A program made the translations under genes and the position numbers. From the NCBI GenBank assembly GCA_021800805.1, contig JAJYYR010000003.1, positions 67,304 to 131,303 of the forward strand: a stretch of DNA of 64,000 bases. The letters are read 5' to 3'. Shown here piece after piece: positions 54,263 to 63,688 of this stretch (position 1 is its first letter; each line of letters begins with the position of its first letter). A model generated the notes under the pieces. The model worked only from the letters and a program-made list of their open reading frames with translations, was not told the DNA's origin and ran no database searches. Source of the DNA: a bacterium. GTDB taxonomy: Bacteria; SZUA-79; Acidulodesulfobacterales; Acidulodesulfobacteraceae.

Positions 54263-54526
54263 TTATTTTTCCACTAAGACCATTTCTATATCGTCCACTG
54301 GACATTCTTCGGCGCATATTCCGCATCCCTTGCAGTAATCGGAATCGAAATCGTATATTTTAGTTTTTTTGTCGCCGTAAACCACCCCTTCAGGACAAAA
54401 ATATATACATAAATTGCATCCCGTACATGTCTTATGTTTAAATACCGGGGTTTCATTGGCAAAAGAACCGGTTTTGTTTGAAAGCGCCGCGCCGGGCATC
54501 GCAATTATTCCAACCTTAAAATCCAC
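54263..54526 (-). CDS. porD: Pyruvate:ferredoxin oxidoreductase, delta (2[4Fe-4S]) subunit
   Basis: Ferredoxin-like electron-exit subunit of 87 aa. It has two CxxCxxCxxxC sets: C34, C37, C40, C44 and C65, C68, C71, C75. The start is GTG at 54526, with AGGAGA about 7 nt upstream, overlapping porC by 11 bp. The short N-terminal segment before the first cluster is usual for POR delta subunits. Confidence 0.94.
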   Translation of the reverse strand: MDFKVGIIAMPGAALSNKTGSFANETPVFKHKTCTGCNLCIYFCPEGVVYGDKKTKIYDFDSDYCKGCGICAEECPVDDIEMVLVEK

Positions 54527-55085
54527 TCCTGTCTCCTTTTATATAGTTATAAGCCGTTTGCGCCGCTTCGGCGTTAAGTTTGCCTAATTTAGAACCGAAC
54601 CTGTTTTCTATCTCCTTCTTGACCGAATCTATGGTAACGTCTCCGCTTAATGCCGAAAATGCGCCGAGTAAAGTGGTATTAACGATGGGCTTGTTTAAAA
54701 TTTTCATGGCTATTTTTAATGCCGGAAACATCACTATATTTTCTTCTTTTGTTTCGCCGAGTCCGCCTATGACGTCTTTAACGGAGGATTCGGAATTAAT
54801 TAAAATTTTACCGTCGTTTCTAATGCCCTTATAAACCGGCACCGATTTAAGAAGAGTTATATCCTGAACTATTATATAATTAGGTTCGTATATTTGGTGT
54901 CTTGTCCTGATAGGCTTATCCGAAAATCTTGCAAAAGCCTGAACGGGAGCGCCCGTTCTTTCCGATCCGAAAGACGGAAACGCCTGACAGTAATTTCCGT
55001 CGTCGAAAAAGCTGAGTGCCAGAATAGAAGCCATCGTAACCGAACCCTGACCGCCTCTGCCGTGTATTCTTATTTCTTTCATCAT
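54516..55085 (-). CDS. porC: Pyruvate:ferredoxin oxidoreductase, gamma subunit
   Basis: CoA-binding gamma subunit. Signatures are EIRIHGRGGQGSVTMASI, FPSFGSERTGAPVQAFARFS and a helical end NAEAAQTAYNYIKG. At 189 aa the length is standard. It is the first por gene, 89 bp after metF. The gene order porC-porD-porA-porB is the archetypal four-subunit layout. Confidence 0.94.
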   Translation of the reverse strand: MMKEIRIHGRGGQGSVTMASILALSFFDDGNYCQAFPSFGSERTGAPVQAFARFSDKPIRTRHQIYEPNYIIVQDITLLKSVPVYKGIRNDGKILINSESSVKDVIGGLGETKEENIVMFPALKIAMKILNKPIVNTTLLGAFSALSGDVTIDSVKKEIENRFGSKLGKLNAEAAQTAYNYIKGDRSGF

Positions 55086-55174
55086 ATGACTTTTCCTTTT
55101 TTATTTTTTACGAAATGGATTAAAGGTTTTTATATCGGTGTTATAAAAATTATACACTTTTTAACGCCTGAATG

Positions 55175-56053
55175 TCAAGAATTTTCGAATTCGTCGAGAA
55201 AGTCTGGAATTTTATCCTCTATGCCGTATGCCATAATATGTATTCCATGAACTAAAGGCTTTAATTCTTTTGCGGTTCTCGCGGCAATTTCTATCCCTTT
55301 TCTCAAGGGGTCGGCGGCGTTTTCCAGCTCGTTTATTACCCGTTCGGTAATGTAAATTCCCGGAATGGATTTATTCATAAAGCGCGCGGTCTTAGCGGAT
55401 TTTAATATATAAATTCCTGCAATAATTTTTATATCTTTAAAATTTTTGTAGAAATCGTAAAAGTTAGCAAACTTAGCGGTATCGAATACCGCCTGCGTTT
55501 GAAAAAAATTACATCCGGCAATAATTTTTTTTTCGAATTTTAAAAGTTGCGGCTCAAGAGGAACCGATTCGGGATTTACCGCCGCCCCTATATAAAAATC
55601 GGCATTGCCGTTAAGTTTATTTCCGTTCATATCGACGCCCGCATTCAATCCTTTTACTATTTCGATTAAATTAACCGAATCTATATCGTAAACTGCCTTT
55701 GCATGCTTGTGGTCGCCGAAAGAAATATAGTCGCCGGTGAGAGTTAGGACATTTTGCACGCCGAATGCGGCTGCGCCCAAAAGGTCGGATTCCAAAGCCA
55801 TGCGGTTTCTGTCCCTGCATGTCTGCTGAAAAATCGGCTCTCCTCCCGCCTGTTTTATATAAATAGAACCTGCAAGGGAAGACATTTTCATATTTGCGCC
55901 CTGATTATCCGTAATATTAAATGCCGGCACGCGGTCTTTTAATAAATCATAAATAGATTGCATTTTGGAAAGGTCGGCGCCTCTTTCTGGAGATAATTCG
56001 GATGTGTAAACAAAAATATTATTTTCTAAATTTTCTTTTAATTTATTCGACAT
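55175..56053 (-). CDS. metF: Methylenetetrahydrofolate reductase MetF
   Basis: Flavoprotein TIM barrel reducing methylene-THF to methyl-THF. FVYTSELSPERGADL, AFNITDNQGANMKMSS, GGEPIFQQTCRDRN, LTLTGDYISFGDH and CNFFQTQAVFD mark the flavin and folate sites. At 292 aa it is the short bacterial form without the large regulatory half; a MetV-like partner is encoded downstream. It lies between pheA (14-bp gap) and porC. Confidence 0.94.
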   Translation of the reverse strand: MSNKLKENLENNIFVYTSELSPERGADLSKMQSIYDLLKDRVPAFNITDNQGANMKMSSLAGSIYIKQAGGEPIFQQTCRDRNRMALESDLLGAAAFGVQNVLTLTGDYISFGDHKHAKAVYDIDSVNLIEIVKGLNAGVDMNGNKLNGNADFYIGAAVNPESVPLEPQLLKFEKKIIAGCNFFQTQAVFDTAKFANFYDFYKNFKDIKIIAGIYILKSAKTARFMNKSIPGIYITERVINELENAADPLRKGIEIAARTAKELKPLVHGIHIMAYGIEDKIPDFLDEFENS

Positions 56054-56067
56054 TATATTTTTATTAT

Positions 56068-57147
56068 TTATATATTATTAGAAACAGATTCGTATGAACC
56101 GAGAACTTTGATGAATATCGTGTACTTCCCTATCGATCTTAAGGCTTTTTTTAACTTCTCGTCCGATTCGTGACAGCCTGCGTCTATAAAGAACAGATAA
56201 TCCCAGTTAAATTTTTTGGACGGTCTCGATTCTATTTTTGTAATATTAATTTCGTTTTCATAAAAGGGTTTTAATATTTTAAAAAGCGCCCCGACGGAAT
56301 TTTTTATGGAAAATAAAATAGAGGTCTTGTCTTTGCCGGTCTTATGCGTTTTCTCGCCGTTGGAGATAATCAAAAACCTCGTAAAATTATTGCTGAAATC
56401 TTCTATATGGGGCAGAAGGACGTTTAACCCGTAAATTCTGCCGGCAACCTCTGATGCGATAGCCGCCGCGCCTTTCTCGTTCGATGCCATAATGCAGGCG
56501 TCCGCCGTCGAAAAAGCGTCTATAAGTTCGACATCCTTAAAATTTTCTTCCAGAAAATTTCTGCACTGACCGAAAGGCTGGGGATGGGAATATATCTTTT
56601 TAATCTTTTTTATATCATTTTCTTTAGAAAAAAGAAAATGGCTTATCGGAATAACTTCTTCGCCTATTATCGTTACGTCCGAATTAACGAACATATCGAA
56701 CGTGGCGTTTACCATGCCTTCTATAGTATTTTCTACCGGAACCACGCCGTATTCCGACAGCCCCTTTGAAACGGAACTGAAAACCTCGGGTATCGTCTTT
56801 ACGGGCAAAAGCATTCTGGAAGTTCCGAATTTTTTAATAGCCGCAAGATGCGTGAACGTCCCTTCCGGACCGAAATAACTTATTCTTATTCCAGACTCGA
56901 CGCTGATGCAGGCAGAAATTATCTCCCTGAATATATTCTGAAGATGTTCGTCTTTTAAGGGACCTTCGTTGTAGCTCATGACGTTTCTGTAAACCTCTCC
57001 CTCCCGAGCCGGATTGTAAAAGGCTTTATTGTTAGACGACTTTATATGCCCGACTTTTAGCGCAACTTTCCCCCTTTCGTTAAGAAGTTCGACTATTTGG
57101 CTGTCTATAGAATCAATTTCTTTTCTCAGTTTTTTAAGTTCTTCCAT
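56068..57147 (-). CDS. pheA: Bifunctional chorismate mutase / prephenate dehydratase
   Basis: Converts chorismate to prephenate and phenylpyruvate in phenylalanine synthesis. The AroQ-type mutase is at 1-85 (LRKEIDSIDSQIVELLNERG). The dehydratase follows at about 92-275 (YFGPEGTFTHLAA, VPVENTIEGMVN). A C-terminal ACT domain spans about 283-355 (KTSILFSIKNSVGALF with ESRPSKKFNWDYLFFID), implying feedback control by phenylalanine. The length is 359 aa. It heads the metF-por-fol-hisC-aro train. Confidence 0.95.
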   Translation of the reverse strand: MEELKKLRKEIDSIDSQIVELLNERGKVALKVGHIKSSNNKAFYNPAREGEVYRNVMSYNEGPLKDEHLQNIFREIISACISVESGIRISYFGPEGTFTHLAAIKKFGTSRMLLPVKTIPEVFSSVSKGLSEYGVVPVENTIEGMVNATFDMFVNSDVTIIGEEVIPISHFLFSKENDIKKIKKIYSHPQPFGQCRNFLEENFKDVELIDAFSTADACIMASNEKGAAAIASEVAGRIYGLNVLLPHIEDFSNNFTRFLIISNGEKTHKTGKDKTSILFSIKNSVGALFKILKPFYENEINITKIESRPSKKFNWDYLFFIDAGCHESDEKLKKALRSIGKYTIFIKVLGSYESVSNNI

Positions 57148-57238
57148 TTTCCGGTATTTCCTTGCTTTGATTAATTTACTTATAATACTTATAATCTATG
57201 TTACAGTATTTTATATAATTTTTAAAAAAAAGGCAAAA

Positions 57239-58444
57239 TTAAGAATAATTATTTTTATATTCCATATATCTGCCGAAGGTAAATGCCCCGAACAGGAAGA
57301 CGGCGACTATACCGAAAACGAACCTTACGGAATAAATGCCTGCTAAATACGAAAGAAAAAACGGTCCTATAATTCCGCCTATATCGAAATTCGACTGATA
57401 TATCGTATTTGCGGCTACCATATCCTTCATATCGACCGTTTCCGATATCCTCATAGTTCCGATAGGAAAAATAAGGGCGTGCGGAATCCCGAATATTATT
57501 AAACTTAATGCGTAAAAATCGATACTTTTAGAAAAAACCATTAAGACGAAAGACGCTACGGATACCAATATGGAAATATTCAGGATCTTGGTTTTATTCT
57601 TAATAACGCCTTTTTTTGTAAAGTAAAGAAGAATGAGTCTCGTTATCAGGGAAGAAATAAAAAAAAGAGAAAATAAAAGCGTTATTTCAAAATATTTTAT
57701 ATGGAAATTATCTCTTGCAAAAACGCCGCCGAGCGCTACTACGGACGCGAAGGCTATACTGAAGGTCGTATTATAAAAAACCACTTCTAAAAATCCGCGG
57801 TTTTTAAACAACGAATAAACCGAACCGGCGACTTGGCTTTCTCGCTTATCATCGCCGTAGCCGCTCTTGCCGTCGTCCAATTTTTCAATAATGGCTTCTT
57901 TGCTCTTTACATGGATTTTCACGGCAAAGAAAAACGCCGTTACCCCAAACAGACACAGCATAATATAAATCCAGCGGATAGGAAAAACGGTCAAAACGGC
58001 TGAACTTAACAGCGGCCCGAAAACAAGCGCAAGACTTAACATAAGCGAATATATCGTAAGGTTTTTTTCTATAACGGCTTTATCGGAAACCAGATGCACC
58101 AGCGACAGAAGAAACGGCATTATTATCGCCGTAGCAAAACCGGATATTACGACGAATATTAAAAATTCTACGTAACTCGTAGAAAAAAAATAACCGAGTA
58201 TCGCCGCCGAAAATAATAAAAGCCCGGCGATTACGAAGTTTGAAATAGCCTGCGGTTTGATTCTTATGCTTATAAGATACCTAACCGAAAGAGTGCTTAC
58301 CGCATAAACCGCCGTCGTAATTCCGACGAAAAAAAGGTTTTTATCTAGAACGTACCTTACGAAGAGCGGGTTAATAGATTGGATAAGGTTGGTATTTGCC
58401 CTCTGCAAAAGTATAACGAAAAAAACGAAGATAATAGCGGGCAT
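57239..58444 (-). CDS. MFS transporter
   Basis: Major facilitator of 401 aa with about 12 hydrophobic helices and a central charged loop (VKSKEAIIEKLDDGKSGYGDDKRE, around residue 185) between the two six-helix halves. No substrate-specific signature is visible. It ends the two-gene hydrolase-transporter unit (7-bp gap). Its relation to pheA, 91 bp downstream, is unclear. Confidence 0.85.
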   Translation of the reverse strand: MPAIIFVFFVILLQRANTNLIQSINPLFVRYVLDKNLFFVGITTAVYAVSTLSVRYLISIRIKPQAISNFVIAGLLLFSAAILGYFFSTSYVEFLIFVVISGFATAIIMPFLLSLVHLVSDKAVIEKNLTIYSLMLSLALVFGPLLSSAVLTVFPIRWIYIMLCLFGVTAFFFAVKIHVKSKEAIIEKLDDGKSGYGDDKRESQVAGSVYSLFKNRGFLEVVFYNTTFSIAFASVVALGGVFARDNFHIKYFEITLLFSLFFISSLITRLILLYFTKKGVIKNKTKILNISILVSVASFVLMVFSKSIDFYALSLIIFGIPHALIFPIGTMRISETVDMKDMVAANTIYQSNFDIGGIIGPFFLSYLAGIYSVRFVFGIVAVFLFGAFTFGRYMEYKNNYS

Positions 58445-58451
58445 AATTTAT

Positions 58452-59084
58452 TTATTCCGCTTTATTTTTATTTATATTTTCGTTTTTAATATAGGATATT
58501 ATAAGGGAAATAAGCTCGTCTTTCGCTTCCGTGGCAAAAATATTCTGGGCATGCGCCGAACCTTTAAAAAAATGAACGGTTTTCGGCGATTTTGTCATAG
58601 CAAACATCTTTTTTATGCCTTCCGCAAACTGTTCTCCTTCAGTTCCGAGATAATGGATAGGCACGTCTATAAAATCTACGCCTTCCGTATAAACGGGGGA
58701 AAGGGCGATAACAGATTTTATTTCGGAAGGGCGGTAAAGCTTGGACGCGTTCAAAACCGCTCCGCCGCCCATACTCGAGCCTAATAAAGTAATATTTTTT
58801 ACAAAATCCAAATCCTGCGTAAACTTTACCGTGCCTATAATATCCTCTCCGTAGGCGTTTAGCCCTGCGCTCCCGGGTTTTGAATTTCCATATCCCCTAA
58901 AATCAAAAGTTAATGAAGATATTTTATTTTTCAGCAGGACGTCGCACAGGTCATAATAGCTTTCTTTATTAAAAACTCTCCCGTGGGCAAGTATAACGAT
59001 ATCGGGATATGAACCGAACAAAGATCCGTATAGGCTTCCGCCGTCGGCAGACCCGAAATTTACGTCTTTAAAATTCATATTCAT
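58452..59084 (-). CDS. Alpha/beta hydrolase
   Basis: A 210-aa alpha/beta hydrolase. The nucleophile S104 is in the elbow LLGSSMGGGA, an oxyanion segment ILAHGRV lies near residue 34, DFRGYGNS follows the usual DxRGxGxS pattern, and a C-terminal His is in GSAHAQN. There is no signal peptide, so it is cytoplasmic; substrate unknown. It overlaps no neighbour but sits 7 bp before the MFS gene, which may link them. Confidence 0.85.
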   Translation of the reverse strand: MNMNFKDVNFGSADGGSLYGSLFGSYPDIVILAHGRVFNKESYYDLCDVLLKNKISSLTFDFRGYGNSKPGSAGLNAYGEDIIGTVKFTQDLDFVKNITLLGSSMGGGAVLNASKLYRPSEIKSVIALSPVYTEGVDFIDVPIHYLGTEGEQFAEGIKKMFAMTKSPKTVHFFKGSAHAQNIFATEAKDELISLIISYIKNENINKNKAE

Positions 59085-59117
59085 ATTTCACCCCAAACTT
59101 AATATATATTTATTATA

Positions 59118-59138
59118 CCTTAATTTTGCGATAGAAAA
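59118..59138. repeat. Copy of the element outer-end motif (CCTTAATTTTGCGATAG)
   Basis: This matches CCTTAATCCTGCAATAG at 25423 and the inverted outer end of the element near 48092-48108, but the dRS3-like core is missing. It lies in the 70-bp gap between gcvPB and the hydrolase gene. Confidence 0.4.
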
Positions 59139-59154
59139 ATTATACCGTATTATA

Positions 59155-60642
59155 TTAATATTTAAATACCGGATGCTTATTTGCCAGAACTTCATTGACC
59201 CTGCCGACTTTTGTTTTTTGCGGGGACTTAACCGCTTTAGGTTTTTTGGTTTTAAACCTTATTTCTTGGACGGCTTTTATAAAATTATCCAGCGTCCTTA
59301 TAGATTCGGTTTCTGTAGGTTCTATCATAATAGCTCCGTGTATATTTTTAGGAAAATAGACCGTCGGGGGATGGAAACCGTAATCTATTAAAATTTTTGA
59401 CAGCTCGAGAGTGGAAATACCGTTTTCTTCTATAGCTTTGTCGTTAAAAACGCACTCGTGCATACAAAAGCCTTCTTCAAACGGGTCGGAACCGGATAAT
59501 ATTTTCCCGAGCCTTTTCTTAACGTAGTTTGCGTTCAGCACTGCAATCTCGCTTACCGAACCTATATTTTCCCTGCCTAAAGAGAGCAGGTAGGCGTATG
59601 CCCTGATTACTACCGCAAAGTTGCATAAGAACGGCGTCATTCTTCCTATCGTATTTTTTTTATCTTGCGCTAATTCGTATAATCCTCCGCTAACCTTTAC
59701 GTAAGGCACGGGAAGAAATTCTTTTAAAGATTCTACGACGCCTATTGCTCCGCTTCCCGGACCGCCGCCCCCGTGCGGAGTCGAAAACGTTTTATGCAGG
59801 TTAAGCTGTATTAAATCTATTCCCATATCCGAAACCCTTGCGCTTCCGAGAAAAGCGTTAAAGTTAGCTCCGTCCATATAAACAAAAGAGCCGTTTTTAT
59901 GCATAATGTCGGCAATTTTCTTTATATCTTTTTCAAAAACCCCGAACGTATTTGGATTGGTTATCATAATTCCGGCTACGTCTTTTGAAATAAATTTTTC
60001 CAATTCTCCGGCATCTAAAGTCCCCGCTTTTCCGGTTTTAATTTCTACGGGCGTAAATCCGGCGAGAACTGAACTTGCGGGATTTGTTCCGTGCGAGCTG
60101 TCCGGCACTAATATAGTTTTTCTATCTTCGCCTTTCAATTCGAAATATTTTTTAATAATTTTCAAGCCGGCAAACTCCCCCGCCGCTCCTGCCTGCGGCG
60201 CAAAACTGAATTCGGCTAACCCTGTAAGCCCGCATAAAATTTTGTTGAAATCGTAAATGATTTTTAATACCGGTTGGATTAAGTCCGCCGGGGTTAAGGG
60301 ATGTAAATTTTTTATATTTTCAAGCGATGCGATTTTTTCGTTTATTTTGGGATTATATTTCATCGTGCATGAACCCAAAGGATAAAAAACGGTATCTACG
60401 CACATATTCCAGCTCGAAAGCCTTGTAAAATGCCTTACCACGGTAGGTTCGGATACTTGTGGCAGTTCGGGGGGATTCTTTCTTATATATTTTGCGTCTA
60501 TATAAGCGCTTTCGTCTTTTTTTAAATCCGATTTTTTTAAGCCGCAGTCCGGTATACTTATGCCTTTTAATCCTTTAGAACTCTGCTCTATTAACGGGTC
60601 TTCATCTAAAAAAATACCTTTGATTCCGGGAAATTTAGACAT
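59155..60642 (-). CDS. gcvPB: Glycine decarboxylase P protein, subunit 2
   Basis: PLP-bearing half of the two-subunit glycine decarboxylase. The Schiff-base Lys is K284 in NLHKTFSTPHGGGGPG. DSSHGTNPASSV, YMDGANFNAF and CVDTVFYPLGSCTMKYNP are conserved. At 495 aa the length is normal. It overlaps gcvPA by 8 bp and ends the gcvT-gcvH-gcvPA-gcvPB operon. Confidence 0.96.
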   Translation of the reverse strand: MSKFPGIKGIFLDEDPLIEQSSKGLKGISIPDCGLKKSDLKKDESAYIDAKYIRKNPPELPQVSEPTVVRHFTRLSSWNMCVDTVFYPLGSCTMKYNPKINEKIASLENIKNLHPLTPADLIQPVLKIIYDFNKILCGLTGLAEFSFAPQAGAAGEFAGLKIIKKYFELKGEDRKTILVPDSSHGTNPASSVLAGFTPVEIKTGKAGTLDAGELEKFISKDVAGIMITNPNTFGVFEKDIKKIADIMHKNGSFVYMDGANFNAFLGSARVSDMGIDLIQLNLHKTFSTPHGGGGPGSGAIGVVESLKEFLPVPYVKVSGGLYELAQDKKNTIGRMTPFLCNFAVVIRAYAYLLSLGRENIGSVSEIAVLNANYVKKRLGKILSGSDPFEEGFCMHECVFNDKAIEENGISTLELSKILIDYGFHPPTVYFPKNIHGAIMIEPTETESIRTLDNFIKAVQEIRFKTKKPKAVKSPQKTKVGRVNEVLANKHPVFKY

Positions 60643-62047
60643 TTAACACCTCTTTTGCGTTGTAAGCGTATTTTTCTATATCGCTTAAACTGTTGTTTTC
60701 GGTAGCAGATATTAAGATACTGTTTTCGGAAATTGCTATACCCGCCAGAATGCCTCTTTCCGCCATTTTTTCGATAAATCCGACGGCGGTCGTCCTATTT
60801 TTGTTTCCTTTAATCTTCATAGAAAATTCGTTAAAAAAGTCGCCTAAATATAAAGGTTCGAATAATCCGGTAATTAATAATTTATCTCTTAATATATGCG
60901 CAAGTTTGAGATTTAACGAAGCTATTTCTTTAAACCCGCTCTTTGAACATAAAGACAGATATATTGCGGCTCTGACGGCGTTTAAAGAACTGTTGGTGCA
61001 TATATTGGACGTAGCCGCCCCTCTCCTTATGTGCTGCTCCCTCGTGGAAAGGATAAAGGCGTAGGCGTCCCTGTTTTTTCCGTCTTTAGTTCTCCCGACT
61101 ATTCTTCCGGGCATCTGCCGCACATATTCTTTTTTTGCGGCAAAAAGACCTAAAAGAGGTCCGCCGAAATTCATATAATTTCCGAAAGAGTTCCCTTCCC
61201 CTGCAAAAATATCGGCATTATAAAATCCGGGCGGATTAATAACGCCGAAACTGTACGGTTCGGTTGAAGATACTATGAAAAACGGGGAACTTGAATTAAT
61301 ATGTATAAGCGGTTCAAGCTCTTCCAAGTTTTCTATAATCCCGAAATAGTTGGGTTGTTGGACGACCACCGCAGACACTCTGCTTCCGTTACCGAGCTTT
61401 GATTTTAAATCGGAAACGTCGGTCCGACCAGTTTTGTCGTTTATTTTTATTTTCAAGATTTTAACGCCGGTGCCGCCGGTAAATGTTTTAATAACAGAAT
61501 TATAATTCGGATTTACTCCTTCGGAAATCAGGATTAAATCGTCTTTATGGCTTACGGGCAAATCCCTGTTTATAGACGACAGCCTTAATGCCGTCAAAAC
61601 GGCTTCCGCAAGACTTTCGGCGCCGTCGTACATAGATGCGTTTACGACGTCCATACCGAGAATTTCCGCAATCATCGACTGAAATTCAAAAAGGGCAAAA
61701 AGAGTTCCTTGACTTACCTCGGGTTGATAAGGGGTGTAAGGAGTATAAAATTCCGATCTCGACAATAGAGCGTCGATTGCGGAGGGAACGAAATGATCGT
61801 ATATTCCGCCTCCGGCAAAGACGGCAGTTTTGTTTTTTGCCGGAATGTTATAATCGATATTCAAAAAAAAACGAAATAAAGCCCCTTCGTCCATCTCTTC
61901 CGGCAGATCTTTTAAGGAACGCACGTCCATAAGAGGAATATCGCCGAGTATCTTCCCGAAAAGCTCTTTTTTATCTTTAATACCTAAAATGCGGTATAAT
62001 TTTGCCGTGTCTTTTTTTGAATTAGGAAAATAATGAAAATTATTCAT
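60635..62047 (-). CDS. gcvPA: Glycine decarboxylase P protein, subunit 1
   Basis: Non-PLP half of the split P protein. Conserved segments are FAGGGIYDHFVPSAI, TPYQPEVSQGTLFALFEFQ, and GGPLLGLFAAKKEYVRQMPGRIVG with the RREQHIRR-like STREQHIRRG. The length is 470 aa. The ATG overlaps the gcvH stop by 8 bp, implying tight coupling of H and P protein levels. Confidence 0.96.
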   Translation of the reverse strand: MNNFHYFPNSKKDTAKLYRILGIKDKKELFGKILGDIPLMDVRSLKDLPEEMDEGALFRFFLNIDYNIPAKNKTAVFAGGGIYDHFVPSAIDALLSRSEFYTPYTPYQPEVSQGTLFALFEFQSMIAEILGMDVVNASMYDGAESLAEAVLTALRLSSINRDLPVSHKDDLILISEGVNPNYNSVIKTFTGGTGVKILKIKINDKTGRTDVSDLKSKLGNGSRVSAVVVQQPNYFGIIENLEELEPLIHINSSSPFFIVSSTEPYSFGVINPPGFYNADIFAGEGNSFGNYMNFGGPLLGLFAAKKEYVRQMPGRIVGRTKDGKNRDAYAFILSTREQHIRRGAATSNICTNSSLNAVRAAIYLSLCSKSGFKEIASLNLKLAHILRDKLLITGLFEPLYLGDFFNEFSMKIKGNKNRTTAVGFIEKMAERGILAGIAISENSILISATENNSLSDIEKYAYNAKEVLNV

Positions 62048-62435
62048 GGTGCGAAGTAGCTACAAAAGTTTTATATGCGCTATCGTCCATTAATCCGTTT
62101 GTATCGGGGTCGCCCAGCAATTCCACCTCAGCGATAAAACCGGAGCCGTTAGGATCCTTGTTTATAAGTTCGGGCGTATCGTTTAGATTTGCATTTACGG
62201 AAAGTACTTTAAAGTCGACCGGCGCATAAATTTCCGAAACCGATTTGACCGATTCTATTTCGCCTATTTTGTCGTTTTTTTTATAAGTTTTTCCTGCTTC
62301 CGGAAGAGAAATGTAAACCACGTCTCCAAGTTCAGACTGCGCAAAATCCGAAATTCCGATACGATATTTATTATTTGAATCCCTGCCTACCCATTCATGC
62401 GTTTTAGAGAAATAAAACGACCCGCTTTTAATCAT
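62040..62435 (-). CDS. gcvH: Glycine cleavage H protein
   Basis: Lipoyl carrier that shuttles the aminomethyl group between P, T and L proteins. Lipoyl Lys K64 is in IGEIESVKSVSEIYAP. The N-terminal FYFSKTHEWVGRD is typical. At 131 aa the length is standard. It is located between gcvT (56-bp gap) and gcvPA. Confidence 0.97.
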   Translation of the reverse strand: MIKSGSFYFSKTHEWVGRDSNNKYRIGISDFAQSELGDVVYISLPEAGKTYKKNDKIGEIESVKSVSEIYAPVDFKVLSVNANLNDTPELINKDPNGSGFIAEVELLGDPDTNGLMDDSAYKTFVATSHHE

Positions 62436-62491
62436 TTTTAACCCCCTGCCTTAGCTTAAACATATTTAATTTAATTAATTTATTTGTATCT

Positions 62492-63688
62492 TTATTTTGG
62501 AGAACCTGCTTTGACTTTTCTATGGAACGGAGGCGAAACCACTTCGGCTTTTTCAAAATTTCCCCTTATATCTATAAAAAAATTTTTTAAAAAAGAAGGA
62601 TTGACTCCCGCATCGGAAATATAGGCGCTGCCTATGGGAAATTTATTTGAAGGACTGTATGTCCCGCTGGCGATACAACCGATAGGTTTAAGGTTTTCGT
62701 CGAGTATCCTCTGAGAATGTCTCGGTATCTGCTTGCCTGAAAGCTTAAAGAAAATTAATCTTTTTTCTTTATTTTTAATATTTTTTAACGCCTCTTTTCC
62801 GATAAAATCTTTCGCGTCCGAAAGATATTTTTCGAGACCCGCATCGTAAGGATTTATAGTTTCGTCGAGTTCATGTCCGTAAAGCGGCAAAGTCGCCTCG
62901 AACCTCAAAGTATCCCTTGCGCCAAGACCGACCGGAAGAAGATTGGAAAGATTAGAATTTTTCAAAAGATAGTTCCATAACGCCGCAGTTTTTTCGGCGG
63001 GGACGAATATCTCAAACCCAAACTCTCCGGTGTAACCGCTTCTCGATATTAATGCTTCTATATTTACGTCTTTGAATTCTGCGCATCCGAACTCAAAATG
63101 CTTCAAATCTTGTATCGGCTTAGGTTTAAAATTAAAATCGAATAGACCGCATTTTCCTATTTTGACGACGTCGCTTATTAACGGGTAAATTAAATCCCTT
63201 GACTTAGGTCCCTGCACGGAAAGCAGTCCTATCCCGTCGCTGATATTTTCTACAGAAACGTCTTTCCCTTTTTTCTGAAATTCGGTCTGCATATAGCGTA
63301 TCCATGAAAAGTCTTTTTGAGTATTCGCCGCATTAACCACGACCATATATTCGTCTTCGGAAAACTTAAAAATAGTAACGTCGTCTATTATGCCGCCTTT
63401 TTCATTCAAAATTAAAGAATATACTATTTCTCCCTGCTCTATCTTTGAAACGTCGGCGGTAAAAACGTAATCGACGAAAGCCGAAGCGTCTTTGCCCTTT
63501 ACGGTTATCTCTCCCATATGGCTTATGTCGAATATTCCAGAATTATTCCTTACGTTCAAATGTTCTTCTATTATACTTTTATAATAAAGCGGCATATAAA
63601 AACCCGCGAACGAAACAATCTTCGCCCCCATTTTAGCATGTTCGTCGTATAATGGAGTTTTTTTGCTTTCTGTAGTTGTAGTATCCAT
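62492..63688 (-). CDS. gcvT: Glycine cleavage T protein (aminomethyltransferase)
   Basis: Transfers the methylene group from aminomethyl-H protein to tetrahydrofolate. Visible are FDISHMGEITVKGKDA, NEKGGIIDDVTIFK, SRSGYTGEFGFEIFVP, GLGARDTLRFEATLPLYGHEL and the C-terminal GTYSPSNKFPIGSAY. The length is 398 aa. It is the first gene of the gcv operon, with AGGAG upstream of the ATG. No glycine riboswitch is seen in the 187 bp before it. Confidence 0.96.
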   Translation of the reverse strand: MDTTTTESKKTPLYDEHAKMGAKIVSFAGFYMPLYYKSIIEEHLNVRNNSGIFDISHMGEITVKGKDASAFVDYVFTADVSKIEQGEIVYSLILNEKGGIIDDVTIFKFSEDEYMVVVNAANTQKDFSWIRYMQTEFQKKGKDVSVENISDGIGLLSVQGPKSRDLIYPLISDVVKIGKCGLFDFNFKPKPIQDLKHFEFGCAEFKDVNIEALISRSGYTGEFGFEIFVPAEKTAALWNYLLKNSNLSNLLPVGLGARDTLRFEATLPLYGHELDETINPYDAGLEKYLSDAKDFIGKEALKNIKNKEKRLIFFKLSGKQIPRHSQRILDENLKPIGCIASGTYSPSNKFPIGSAYISDAGVNPSFLKNFFIDIRGNFEKAEVVSPPFHRKVKAGSPK

